A DNA stretch of 64,000 bases from CAVZCK01 sp963798805 (GTDB lineage Bacteria; Pseudomonadota; Alphaproteobacteria; Rhizobiales; Rhodomicrobiaceae). Below the pieces are notes generated by a model. It saw only the letters and a list, made by a program, of their open reading frames with translations, did not search any database and was not told where the DNA came from. Positions 29,247 to 37,109 of this stretch are shown here, in pieces (within the stretch, counting starts at the first letter, position 1; each line of letters begins with the position of its first letter). Where the stretch lies: NCBI GenBank assembly GCA_963798805.1, contig CAWCVC010000014.1:186001-250000 (forward strand). Direction: 5' to 3'. The position numbers and the translations under genes are program-made.

Positions 29247-30339
29247 ATGGCACAAACCGTCAGCATCATCATCGCCTCTGAGGACCGCGCGCGTTTGGCG
29301 GCGGTTATTGAGGATCGCAACAGCGCGCAGAAGCACGTCCAGCGGGCACGGATCGTTCTTCTTTCGGCAGACAGGCTGCCCGTTCTGGAGGTGGCGAGGC
29401 AGATCGGTGGCAGTCGCCCGGCGGTGTGGCGCTGGCAGTTGCGATATGCCGAGCAAGGGGTGGATGGCCTCTTGCGGGACAAGACGCGCAAGCCGGGTAA
29501 AGCCCCTGTTCAGTTGGAGACCGTGGCCAGGGTGCTGGCGCTGCCATGCTCCGAGCCACCCCATAACGCGACGCATTGGACCGGCCGGGCGGTCGCCAAG
29601 GCTGTCGGCGTCAGCTTGCGGACGGTGCAACGCATCTGGGATGGGCATCGCCTTCAACCTCACCGCTTACGCACTTCAAGATGTCCAACGATCCCGCCTT
29701 TGCCGCGAAAGTGGAGGATGTCGTCGGCCTGTACATGGAGCCGCCCTGTCATGCCGTGGTGCTGTCCATCGATGAGAAAAGCCAAATTCAGGCGCTCGAT
29801 CGCACGCAACCCGGCCTTCCGCTGAAGCCCGGCAAATGCGCAACCATGACCCACGATTATAAGCGGAATGGCACCACCACCCTGTTCGCCGCGCTCAATA
29901 TTCTCGATGGCACCGTGTTGGGGCGTTGCATGCAAAAGCACCGGCATCAGGAGTTTATCAAGTTCCTCAATGCGGTGGAGCGCGCCGTTCCGGCGGGAAA
30001 GGTCATCCATGCCATCCTCGACAATTACGCCACCCACAAGCATCCCAAGGTCAAGCAATGGCTGGCCGACAATCCGCGCTGGGTCTTCCACTTCACGCCC
30101 ACATCCGCATTCCCCGCCTTCGCGGGGACAGGCTCTGGCTCAACGCCGTCGAGGGCTTCTTCTCAGTCATCACCCGAAGGCGCATCCGTCGCGGCGTCTT
30201 CAAATCCGTCGCCGAATTGGAAGATGCCATCCGCCGCTACATCCGCGATCACAACGGTCACCCCAAGCCCTTTGTCTGGACGAAATCCGCCAAAGAAATT
30301 TTCGGCAAACTCAAGCGCCTGCCTGCACCATCTGATTAA
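29247..30339 (+). pseudogene. IS630 transposase, broken by a frameshift and a palindromic insertion
   Basis: Three frames read in order. The HTH part (VQRARIVLLSADRLPVLEVA, GVSLRTVQRIWDGHRLQPH) runs to about 29670. The catalytic part follows (SNDPAFAAKVEDVVGLYMEP, VVLSIDEKSQIQALDRTQPG, HAILDNYATHKHPKVKQWLA) to HFTPTSA. The tail is LNAVEGFFSVITRRRIRRGV through FGKLKRLPAPSD. The first switch (about 29675-29690) looks like loss of one base at RTFKMSND. The second is caused by an extra GC-rich hairpin at 30110-30135 inside the conserved HFTPTSASWLNAVE motif, which separates the last catalytic Glu from the rest. Confidence 0.85.
30110..30135. repeat. GC-rich palindromic insert inside the IS630 transposase gene
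   Basis: Twenty-six bases with arms TCCCCGC (30111-30117) and GCGGGGA (30122-30128) around loop CTTC, followed by CAGGCTC. It replaces a single expected codon between HFTPTSA and WLNAVEGF, so the net gain is about 23 bases and the frame is lost. Hairpins with this core are known as dispersed repeats in alphaproteobacteria. Confidence 0.7.
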
Positions 30340-30360
30340 GTCAGTGCACTAGAGACGGTT

Positions 30361-30390
30361 GGGGCGGCGCTCGCAAGAAAACGCCGCCCC
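30361..30390. terminator. Strong hairpin after livK (attenuator or terminator)
   Basis: GGGGCGGCG and CGCCGCCCC form a perfect 9-bp stem around a 12-base loop, 8 bases past the livK stop. In the livK direction no T-run follows, so it looks like a processing or mRNA-stabilising hairpin between binding-protein and permease genes. In the plus direction it is followed by GATTTTAT and could end IS transcripts. Confidence 0.6.
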
Positions 30391-30397
30391 GATTTTA

Positions 30398-31534
30398 TCA
30401 GTTCGCCGGCACCGTGCCGATGACCACCTGTTTATTGTCCTTGACCTCAGTCATGAAGCTGGCACGCAACATCTCGCCATCTTTATCCCAGCCTGTGTCG
30501 AGCAATATCCCGGGGTGATCCGCGGCCTTGAGCGTCAGCCCGTGCATCTTGTCGGCGAACGCCTGGCGGTCGAACTTTCCGATCATCTCGGTCACGTATT
30601 TGATCGCATAGATGCCGATATAGCCTTTGATGCCGTTGTGGTCGGTGTCGCGATTATAGGTGTCCTTGAATTTCTTGACGAAGTCCTTGAACACCGGAGC
30701 GCTGGTCGCAAGGCCGACATGGGCATAGGCGCCTTCGGCGGCGCCGCCGGCGAGGTCAATCACCTTCTGCCCGGTCAGCGTCACCTCGCCGACGAGCGGA
30801 ATGGTGAGCCCCTGTTTCTTTGCCTCTTTGAGGAAACGGGCGTCCTCTTCCTCGTTGAGGTAGACGAATGCGGCGTCCGCGCCGGACTGCTTGATCTTCG
30901 AGACGTCCGCGGCGAAGTCGACCTGGCCCTGCTCACTCGGCACGTCGGCGACAATGTCAATTCCAGCCGTCTTCATCTGGGTGAGGAAGACGTCGTGTCC
31001 ACCTTTGCCGAAATCGTTGTTGACCCAGGCAATGGCGATCTTCTTCGCCTTCAGCGTGTCCTTGAAATAGGGGGTCAGCGAGGGCACGCCCTTTTCCGCT
31101 CCCGCCGAGGTACGGAAGATGAAGGGATTGCCCTTTTCGGTGATGTTCGGCGCCTCCGAACCGGTGAACTGTGGCACCCCGGCCTGGTTGGCGACGATCA
31201 TATTGACGATCGTCGAGCCGGAATAGACCGTGCCCATGACGACATAGGCGCCTGCATCGATCGCCTTTTGCATCAGAGCGCGCGAGGTTTGCGGGTCTGT
31301 CTGGGTGTCGTAGTCGGTCATCTCGATCTTCTTGCCGAGGATGCCGCCTTGGGCGTTGATCTCATCGATCGCGAGGTGCGCTCCATCGCGGTAGTTGGTC
31401 CCCGAAACGGCGCCGGCGCCGGACAGCTCGCAAACGCACGGGATCAGCACCCTGTCCTGAGCCCGGGCCGCGTCCGAAAGTGAGACGGCCGCAAGCAGCG
31501 AGGCCGCCACGACCATTAGTTTCCGTCTTTGCAT
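30398..31534 (-). CDS. livK: Periplasmic substrate-binding protein of the Liv-type importer
   Basis: A 378-residue binding protein with a signal peptide (MQRRKLMVVAASLLAAVSLS, cut after ARAQ). The mature Peripla_BP_6 fold is seen in LSGAGAVSGTNYRDGAHLAI, DEINAQGGILGKKIEMTDYD, QTSRALMQKAIDAGAYVVMG and the ligand-site region FTGSEAPNITEKGNPFIFRT. The start is fixed by AGGGAGGAG before ATG 31534. It lies upstream of livHMGF on the same strand, now separated by an IS630-type element. Proximity to the box operon suggests benzoate or a related aromatic acid as ligand. Confidence 0.9.
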   Translation of the reverse strand: MQRRKLMVVAASLLAAVSLSDAARAQDRVLIPCVCELSGAGAVSGTNYRDGAHLAIDEINAQGGILGKKIEMTDYDTQTDPQTSRALMQKAIDAGAYVVMGTVYSGSTIVNMIVANQAGVPQFTGSEAPNITEKGNPFIFRTSAGAEKGVPSLTPYFKDTLKAKKIAIAWVNNDFGKGGHDVFLTQMKTAGIDIVADVPSEQGQVDFAADVSKIKQSGADAAFVYLNEEEDARFLKEAKKQGLTIPLVGEVTLTGQKVIDLAGGAAEGAYAHVGLATSAPVFKDFVKKFKDTYNRDTDHNGIKGYIGIYAIKYVTEMIGKFDRQAFADKMHGLTLKAADHPGILLDTGWDKDGEMLRASFMTEVKDNKQVVIGTVPAN

Positions 31535-31666
31535 TCTCTCCTCCCTTTGTCGCCCACTGAGTTGCGGCAACTTCTTGTGTTTCGACCAGCCGGGCCTCCC
31601 CTTTAGGGCCGCCGGCCGCCTCAACGGTCTTGAAGGTCTTTCTTCCCTATTCGACGGCAGAGACTG

Positions 31667-32914
31667 TCACAGCCCTTCGAATTGCAGAATGTTCAGCCCC
31701 GCATTCTTGTCGGTCAGGAACATGAGGCCATTCCCGTCGACATAGACATCGGTGCTTTGCACGACCTTCGGGCGGTTCGGCCGCGGGTCGACCAGTTTGT
31801 CTGGATCGGGCGGCACATAGTGCCCCACTTCGACGGGCCGGAACGGATCGGCGATGTCGTAGGCCCGCACGCCGGCATTGTGATAGGTGCCGAAAATCAG
31901 TCGAGAGCTCTGCAATGATCCGGCCCTGTTCTCATGCAGGTTGTGCGGACCGAAAGCGCCTGGCTTGGCGCAATAATCGATTTCCGCCGGGCTCGGAAAG
32001 GTCGCAATGCTGACCGGGTTGGTTACGTCGCGAATGTCGAACACCCAGATGTATCGCCGCCCGTCGGCGCAGTTCGACGTATACGGCTCATCGGCGACCA
32101 CCAGCAGGCTGCGATCCATCAATGGCAGGCAGGAATGGGTGCCGCCGCCGAAGGGCGAGGTCCAGTTGCGATAGGCCACAAGACGCGGTGTCGCAGGATC
32201 GGACACATCGAGAACGGTCATGCCGCCATCGCGCCACGCGCCGAAGGCATATCCGCCGGCGACCAGCGCGTGGTGCAGCGCATATCGCTGGCCCCGCTTC
32301 CAGGTCGGCTTCTCGCCCCCCGCCTGCCACATTCCCTCAATCGCCCACTTGCCGATGACCTCCGGCTTGGTCGGGTCGGACATGTCGATCGAGGTGAAGA
32401 TGTGGTCGATATAGCCGTCGAAATGGATCGAGGCATAGGCGTACTTGCCGCCGTCGTACCAGACGCGATGAGGCCCAAGGCCGCCGGTCGGCATGAAGCC
32501 GATCTCGCGCCGAGCCGCCGGCTTCGACACGTCGAACATTCTGAGACCGGCCTGGAACTCGATGCCGGTTGCCTTGATCTTCTCGCCGAGCGAACCGGAG
32601 AAGTAGTTCTTCGGGTCCTGAAACTGCTCCATCGACCAGACGCTCGGCCCGTTTATGGCAATCAGCAGGTCGTCATGGATCTGCAGATGGAGAGAGCGCG
32701 TATTCGGCGGACAGCCGATATAGTTGACCACCTTCGGTTTCGATGGGTCCTGAACGTCGATGATGGTGATGCCGGTGTTGAAGGAATGTCCGACGAAAGC
32801 GTGCCCGCGGTGAACCATGACCTGGACGCCATCGCCGCGACCATCCATGTCGGAATGGCCGACAAAGTGCATGTTACGGGCGCTCACCGCGGCGCCAGGA
32901 TCGTAAGAAACCAC
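31667..32914 (-). CDS. LVIVD-repeat beta-propeller protein
   Basis: About 415 residues with repeated blades ending in the (L/I)xIIDVxDPxxP motif: ITIIDVQDPSKPKVV, LRMFDVSKPAARRE, MTVLDVSDPATPRLV, IWVFDIRDVTNPVSI, VRAYDIADPFRPVEV. Conserved N-terminal residues are RNMHFVGHSDMDGRGDGVQV. No signal peptide is seen with the GTG start at 32914. A GTG at 32926 and an ATG at 33037 in the same frame are alternatives. LVIVD proteins have no settled function. It is the first gene of the likely unit with livK, 132 bases away, and may serve aromatic uptake or metabolism. Confidence 0.75.
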   Translation of the reverse strand: MVSYDPGAAVSARNMHFVGHSDMDGRGDGVQVMVHRGHAFVGHSFNTGITIIDVQDPSKPKVVNYIGCPPNTRSLHLQIHDDLLIAINGPSVWSMEQFQDPKNYFSGSLGEKIKATGIEFQAGLRMFDVSKPAARREIGFMPTGGLGPHRVWYDGGKYAYASIHFDGYIDHIFTSIDMSDPTKPEVIGKWAIEGMWQAGGEKPTWKRGQRYALHHALVAGGYAFGAWRDGGMTVLDVSDPATPRLVAYRNWTSPFGGGTHSCLPLMDRSLLVVADEPYTSNCADGRRYIWVFDIRDVTNPVSIATFPSPAEIDYCAKPGAFGPHNLHENRAGSLQSSRLIFGTYHNAGVRAYDIADPFRPVEVGHYVPPDPDKLVDPRPNRPKVVQSTDVYVDGNGLMFLTDKNAGLNILQFEGL

Positions 32915-33180
32915 TGACTTCCTCACCTCACCGCTCTTTGGAGCAGGCCATGTTTTCTTCTCATTAGGCGGTTTAGGCCCACTGTGACATTCACAATAGT
33001 TTGTCGCAGCCCAGACGCGGAAATAGGAAACAAGCAAGAACCTATAAGCTCAAGTTATAGTGCTCCGACCGTGCCTGTTTCGGCGGCGATCTCGGTGGGC
33101 GCATCACGCGCGCCCACTCGTGTGGCGTCTCGCAATTGCCTTCCCCTTTGCCGCAAGCTCTCCAAGGCAAATTCGGAGAC

Positions 33181-34074
33181 TCAAGGCAGACTAGTGATCA
33201 TCTCCCATTCCGGTAGCGGCCGCTGGTCATAAGGAAGGTCCCACACCTCACAGTTTTCGCTATCGATGATTTCCGCCGGAAGTTCGATCTCGGTCGGCAC
33301 CGCCTGGCCCTTGAGAATTCGGACAGCCGCTTGCACGGCTACACAGGCCAGGGAGAAAGCATCATAGCTGACGGTGGCAAGCAGGCGGCGCTCCTTGATC
33401 GCGCGGATCGCCTCGGGCAGTGCATTCATGCCGACCACCGCCGCCTTGCGTCCGGCCCTATCGAGCGCGTCGACCGCGCCGAGCGCCATGACATCGTTGG
33501 CGGCGAGCACACCGTCGATCTGCGGCTGTTGTTGCAGGATGCGGGCCATGCCCTCGCGGGCGGCGTCGCGTTGATAGTTGCCGGCAAACCGAGCAACCAT
33601 CTCGATCCCCGGGCGCACTCCCGCCGCCTCCAGGAAGCCTTCCGTGCGCGGCGCGGTGGTGGGCGATTGGGGCAGTCCCTCGATCATGACAATGCGCCCG
33701 GCATCGCTCAAATGGCCAAACAGGCGATCTGCAATGCCCATCGCCAGAGTGTGATTGTTCGATGTGACAAAGCTGCTGCCGGCAACTCCCGTCGCGCTGG
33801 TCACGAAGAAGATCAGCGGAATGCCGGCGTCCACCACCTTGCTGAGCTGCGCGTTGAGCGCCATGGCATGGACCGGCGTGATCAGCACCGCATCAGGTTT
33901 GGTCTCGAGCGCGGCTTCGAGCAAGGCCGCCTGCTCGTCGATATCGTCGGGCTTATCCGGAGCGTAGCCGCCGAGCGCGCAGCCGAGGTTCTCGGCCATC
34001 CGCGTGGCTCCAATCTGCGCCCCGATGTAAGCGGAGTTCGTCTTGTTCTTGGTGAAGCAGCACAGACGATACAT
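33181..34074 (-). CDS. Sugar-type (Peripla_BP_4) substrate-binding protein, apparently lacking a signal peptide
   Basis: A 297-residue RbsB/LacI-type ligand-binding protein (FTKNKTNSAYIGAQIGATRM, ALETKPDAVLITPVHAMALN, GVLAANDVMALGAVDALDRA). The protein begins directly at the first strand of the mature fold, with no hydrophobic leader, and no transporter genes adjoin it. It may therefore be cytoplasmic, or its 5' end may be lost. A tandem duplication at about 34066-34095 repeats ATGTATCGTGAACGC, so two ATG starts 15 bases apart are available. I use the inner one. Its ligand is unknown. Confidence 0.7.
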   Translation of the reverse strand: MYRLCCFTKNKTNSAYIGAQIGATRMAENLGCALGGYAPDKPDDIDEQAALLEAALETKPDAVLITPVHAMALNAQLSKVVDAGIPLIFFVTSATGVAGSSFVTSNNHTLAMGIADRLFGHLSDAGRIVMIEGLPQSPTTAPRTEGFLEAAGVRPGIEMVARFAGNYQRDAAREGMARILQQQPQIDGVLAANDVMALGAVDALDRAGRKAAVVGMNALPEAIRAIKERRLLATVSYDAFSLACVAVQAAVRILKGQAVPTEIELPAEIIDSENCEVWDLPYDQRPLPEWEMITSLP

Positions 34075-34410
34075 GCGTTCACGATACATGCGTTCGGCCG
34101 TTCCGTATCGTTGAACTGGCGTAGCACCGGTGCGTGCCAGCGGCCATCAATCCAGCCCAAAAGCACACTCCTCGACGCAATGTAATAGGACGTATTCGGG
34201 CTATTCTCCTTTGTTCCCTCGACGGTGCGGAGGAGCGCTACCATCGCCCTTACTGTCAGGCCGATCTACCTGCTGGACTGAATTATAAGCGGATTGGGCA
34301 AATGATGTGCGGTGGGGCGTTCGCCGCTTTGCTATGACGGGCAGTGAGCCGCTGGAGACGGGCCGTTATCCCAAGATCGACATGCACGGCCAAGAGTATT
34401 CGAATGAAAC
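34075..34410. other. Intergenic region between boxR and the binding-protein gene
   Basis: About 336 bases without a supportable gene. It should hold the promoter for the binding-protein gene and the 3' end region of boxR. Only a single TGCA half-site is visible, so I see no BoxR operator here. Confidence 0.4.
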
Positions 34411-35352
34411 TCACGCTTCCGTCACCAATTCCGTGGAAAGGAAATTGTGCGCTTTGATGGCGTCGGTTACGGCTTTGAGACTTTGCTCCAAAGTGGCCTG
34501 GGAAGTATTCACGTAAGTCTCCGCCCGCGCATATAGAGCTTCGCGGCTCTTCAAAATGTTGCGCAGCTCCGCCATCGCATCCGGATTACCTGCCATTGGT
34601 CGCTCGTCGCCCTGGCCCCGAACCCGGGCCATGTGCTCTTCAGGCTCGGCCTTGAGCCAGATCGTATGGAAATTGCGCAAGAGGTAGTTGAACGTCTCCG
34701 GGTGAGAGACGATGCCGCCGGCCACGGCAAGAATCACCGTGTCATAGGTGGCGACGACACGTTCGAGGGATTGGCGCTCGAGATGGCGGTAGCCTTCCTG
34801 ACCGTAAAGAGCGATGAGCTCGTTGACCGGCATGCCGCTCGCCTGCTCGATGTCCTGGTTCAGCTCCAGAAATGGCAGCTTCAGTTGCGCGGCGGCGAGC
34901 CGCCCTAACGTCGATTTGCCGGCGCCGCGCAGACCAATAAACGCGATCCGGTTAGCCCGCCGCAGGCTCGGATTTTCCGGGTCGAGGATCTGCAGTACGC
35001 GCTCACGCTGCTCCCGCGTGGCGCTCCGCAAGAGCGAGGTGATCATCACGATCTCCGAGGTCCATGGGTCTTCTTCGGCCACCAGCCATTCGATGCGGAA
35101 ATCCAGCGCATGGGCGATCCGGAGGAGTAAAGCGATGGAGATGTTGCCCTGGCCGCTTTCCAGTTGCGCGAGATAGCGCTGCGAGACACCGGATTTCTCG
35201 GCGAGCGCGCGCCGCGACAGCCCCGTTCGCGTGCGGGCGGCGCGCACGCGTTCTCCCACGGAAACCAAGAGCCGCGCGATCGTGGCCTCGTTGAGGCCGT
35301 CTTCGCTCGCGGCGGAGGTGACATGGCCGCCAAAGGTCACAATCTCGTTCAT
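34411..35352 (-). CDS. boxR: BoxR/BzdR-type benzoyl-CoA-responsive repressor (XRE HTH fused to shikimate kinase-like domain)
   Basis: A 313-residue protein. An XRE HTH spans about residues 28-90 (ERVRAARTRTGLSRRALAEK, SGVSQRYLAQLESGQGNISI). It is joined to a shikimate kinase-like domain from about residue 130 with Walker A (FIGLRGAGKSTLGRLAA), FLELNQDIEQASGMPVNELI and the glycine strand VAGGIVSHPETF. This fusion defines BzdR/BoxR regulators, which release DNA on binding benzoyl-CoA. It lies downstream of the box operon on the same strand. A TGCA-N6-TGCA site 27 bases upstream of its start indicates self-regulation. Confidence 0.92.
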   Translation of the reverse strand: MNEIVTFGGHVTSAASEDGLNEATIARLLVSVGERVRAARTRTGLSRRALAEKSGVSQRYLAQLESGQGNISIALLLRIAHALDFRIEWLVAEEDPWTSEIVMITSLLRSATREQRERVLQILDPENPSLRRANRIAFIGLRGAGKSTLGRLAAAQLKLPFLELNQDIEQASGMPVNELIALYGQEGYRHLERQSLERVVATYDTVILAVAGGIVSHPETFNYLLRNFHTIWLKAEPEEHMARVRGQGDERPMAGNPDAMAELRNILKSREALYARAETYVNTSQATLEQSLKAVTDAIKAHNFLSTELVTEA

Positions 35353-35378
35353 GCGCTGAAACTCGCGGTCGCCGAGAG

Positions 35379-35392
35379 TGCATTATATTGCA
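35379..35392. promoter_or_regulatory. Predicted BoxR operator upstream of boxR
   Basis: TGCA-TTATAT-TGCA, the TGCA-N6-TGCA pattern described for BzdR/BoxR binding. It sits 27 bases upstream of the boxR ATG, where bound repressor would block the promoter. A matching site precedes bclA. Confidence 0.72.
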
Positions 35393-35424
35393 TCAGATTT
35401 CAATTCGCCAAGGCTTCTCGCACT

Positions 35425-35914
35425 TTAGGCCCTCCTTCGGCGACCTACTCCTCCTTGGCGAAACCGCTGATCAATTGCAAAATATCCGGCAGGCGGCCTG
35501 CGCGCTTTCATGGCTTTGGCGTCAACGAAGGCAGCGACGAACGCCTTCGAAACGAAGCGCACCATTCTGATCACCCTTCACATGATGCGTGATGGACGTT
35601 TGACCCAGCCGAAGAAGTGACACTTCGCATTCGAGCATATGGCGGGGCGTCACCGGCGACCGGAAATCGAGCGTCATATGCACGAAAGGCGTGCCGATAT
35701 TGCGGTCGAGATTGAGCCGATGCCAATCATATCCTGTATGGCGCTGCCACCACGCCTCGATCGCTTCCAGCGCGAGACGCGGGATCTGCCCGGTATAGGC
35801 GATAGCGGCGGGATCGCTATCGCCCCAGCGCACGTCAATTCGATGCACGAATGGCGCCGTTGTCGCCGCCTTGGCATTCTCGCCGGAACGCAGCGGCTCA
35901 ATAGGTTTCGACAT
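35425..35914 (-). pseudogene. Hotdog-fold acyl-CoA thioesterase of the box operon, frameshifted near its C-terminus
   Basis: The intact part from ATG 35914 has the 4-hydroxybenzoyl-CoA thioesterase pattern (HRIDVRWGDSDPAAIAYTGQ, IPRLALEAIEAWW, NIGTPFVHMTLDFRSP), with the catalytic Asp in WGDSDP. At about 35538-35546 the frame is lost after LRFEG and stops 8 codons later. In the other frame the normal family ending continues (FVAAFVDAKAMKARRPPAG, YFAIDQRFR) to a stop at 35425. Either two bases are missing or one is extra. The start lies inside the 3' end of boxA (17-base overlap). It would recycle CoA from dead-end or excess benzoyl-CoA. Confidence 0.78.
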
Positions 35915-37091
35915 GATACCGTCCGGACTGACGCATTTCCTCCCGCAGGCTCTGCCAGTCCAATGCCAATTCCCGTGCAATATCCCCGAACGCTCTCTCG
36001 ACGCCAGCTTCCATAGCCTTCAGCCCGCAGACATAGAGATGGGTCGCCGGATCTCGCAAGAGCGGCGCAATGCTGCTCCTTTCCTGCCGGAGCCGGTCCT
36101 GAACATAAATCTTCTGCGTCTCCGGAATTCTGCTGAAGGCGAAATATTTGGCGAGGAAACTGTCGAGAACCTTATTCACCGGTCCGAAATAGGGCAGGGC
36201 GTCAGGGCTGCGGGCGCCGAAAAACAACATGAGCGAGCCTTGACTGGCCGGCATGGTTCGCTGGCGGCGCATCGTGAACGCCCGAAACGGCGCCGAGCCG
36301 GTGCCGGTGCAGACCATGATCAGCTTGGCCTGTGGATCGTTGGGTAGCAGAAAGGTCGCGCCGAACGGGCCGGTGACCTTCACCTTGCCGCCCTTCTTCA
36401 GGTCGCAAACATAGTTCGAGCAGACGCCGTTCGGTTCCCGCTTGACGGTCAGAGCGAGATTGTTGGTGTTGGGGCGCTCGCCGTCACGGGGACTGGAGAC
36501 GGAATAAAGCCGCGGCAAATGCGGCTTGCCCTTGGCGTCGACGCCTCGAGGGATGATCCCGACGCTCTGGCCTTCGAGCACGGGAAAAGGCGTCTGCCCC
36601 AGGTCGAGAATGATGTGGCGCACATCGGAGTCGGCGTGCTCGGACATCAGCCGATAATTGCCCTGGACGGTCGCCTCGATGGGATTGCTCAGCGAATAGA
36701 GGTTGATCGTAGGCTTCGATGCCGAAGCCGGCGCTTTAACTCGTCCGCCTGCGCCCTCATGCGCCTCGACGAGGAGGGCTGCGATCTCCGCGTCGAGCGC
36801 CTCTACCGCCGTCTCCACCTCGGCCCCACTGCCGAGTTCCTCCTGCGCCGGCAACTCGGTCCATGCCAGTTGTTCAGCGAGCGAATAAGGCGTCTTCACC
36901 ACGCGCCAATTGTCGATGGAGCCGGTCGGACAGGGCGCAATGCAGGACATGCAGAAATTGCATTTCTCCGCATCGACAACGACGTTCACATCGTCATGGG
37001 TGATGGCGCCGATCGGACAGGCTTCCTCGCAGGTGTGGCAGCGGATGCAGATTTCCGGATCGATCAGATGCTGCCTGATGAGCTCCGTCAC
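35898..37091 (-). CDS. boxA: Benzoyl-CoA 2,3-epoxidase reductase component BoxA
   Basis: A 397-residue protein. The N-terminus has two 4Fe-4S ferredoxin motifs (CIRCHTCEEACP and CNFCMSCIAPCP). A linker of about 80 residues leads to an FNR-type reductase with the FAD motif RLYSVSSPRDGE and NADP-binding region VCTGTGSAPFRAF, ending with the terminal aromatic HVETY. BoxA passes electrons from NADPH to the diiron epoxidase BoxB. It starts 18 bases after the boxB stop in the same operon. All cluster and flavin motifs look intact. Confidence 0.95.
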   Translation of the reverse strand: MTELIRQHLIDPEICIRCHTCEEACPIGAITHDDVNVVVDAEKCNFCMSCIAPCPTGSIDNWRVVKTPYSLAEQLAWTELPAQEELGSGAEVETAVEALDAEIAALLVEAHEGAGGRVKAPASASKPTINLYSLSNPIEATVQGNYRLMSEHADSDVRHIILDLGQTPFPVLEGQSVGIIPRGVDAKGKPHLPRLYSVSSPRDGERPNTNNLALTVKREPNGVCSNYVCDLKKGGKVKVTGPFGATFLLPNDPQAKLIMVCTGTGSAPFRAFTMRRQRTMPASQGSLMLFFGARSPDALPYFGPVNKVLDSFLAKYFAFSRIPETQKIYVQDRLRQERSSIAPLLRDPATHLYVCGLKAMEAGVERAFGDIARELALDWQSLREEMRQSGRYHVETY

Positions 37092-37109
37092 CGTTTGCTA
37101 CTCCTGCCG

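Larger units (their letters stand above)
29190..30349 (+). mobile_element. IS630-family insertion sequence between livK and livH (1,160 bp)
   Basis: Perfect 10-base inverted ends, GTGCACTGAC at 29190-29199 and GTCAGTGCAC at 30340-30349, are flanked by a TA duplication (29188-29189 and 30350-30351). The transposase gene runs opposite to the liv genes. The element differs from the IS630-type copy at 7.5 kb in its ends and protein. Confidence 0.92.
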
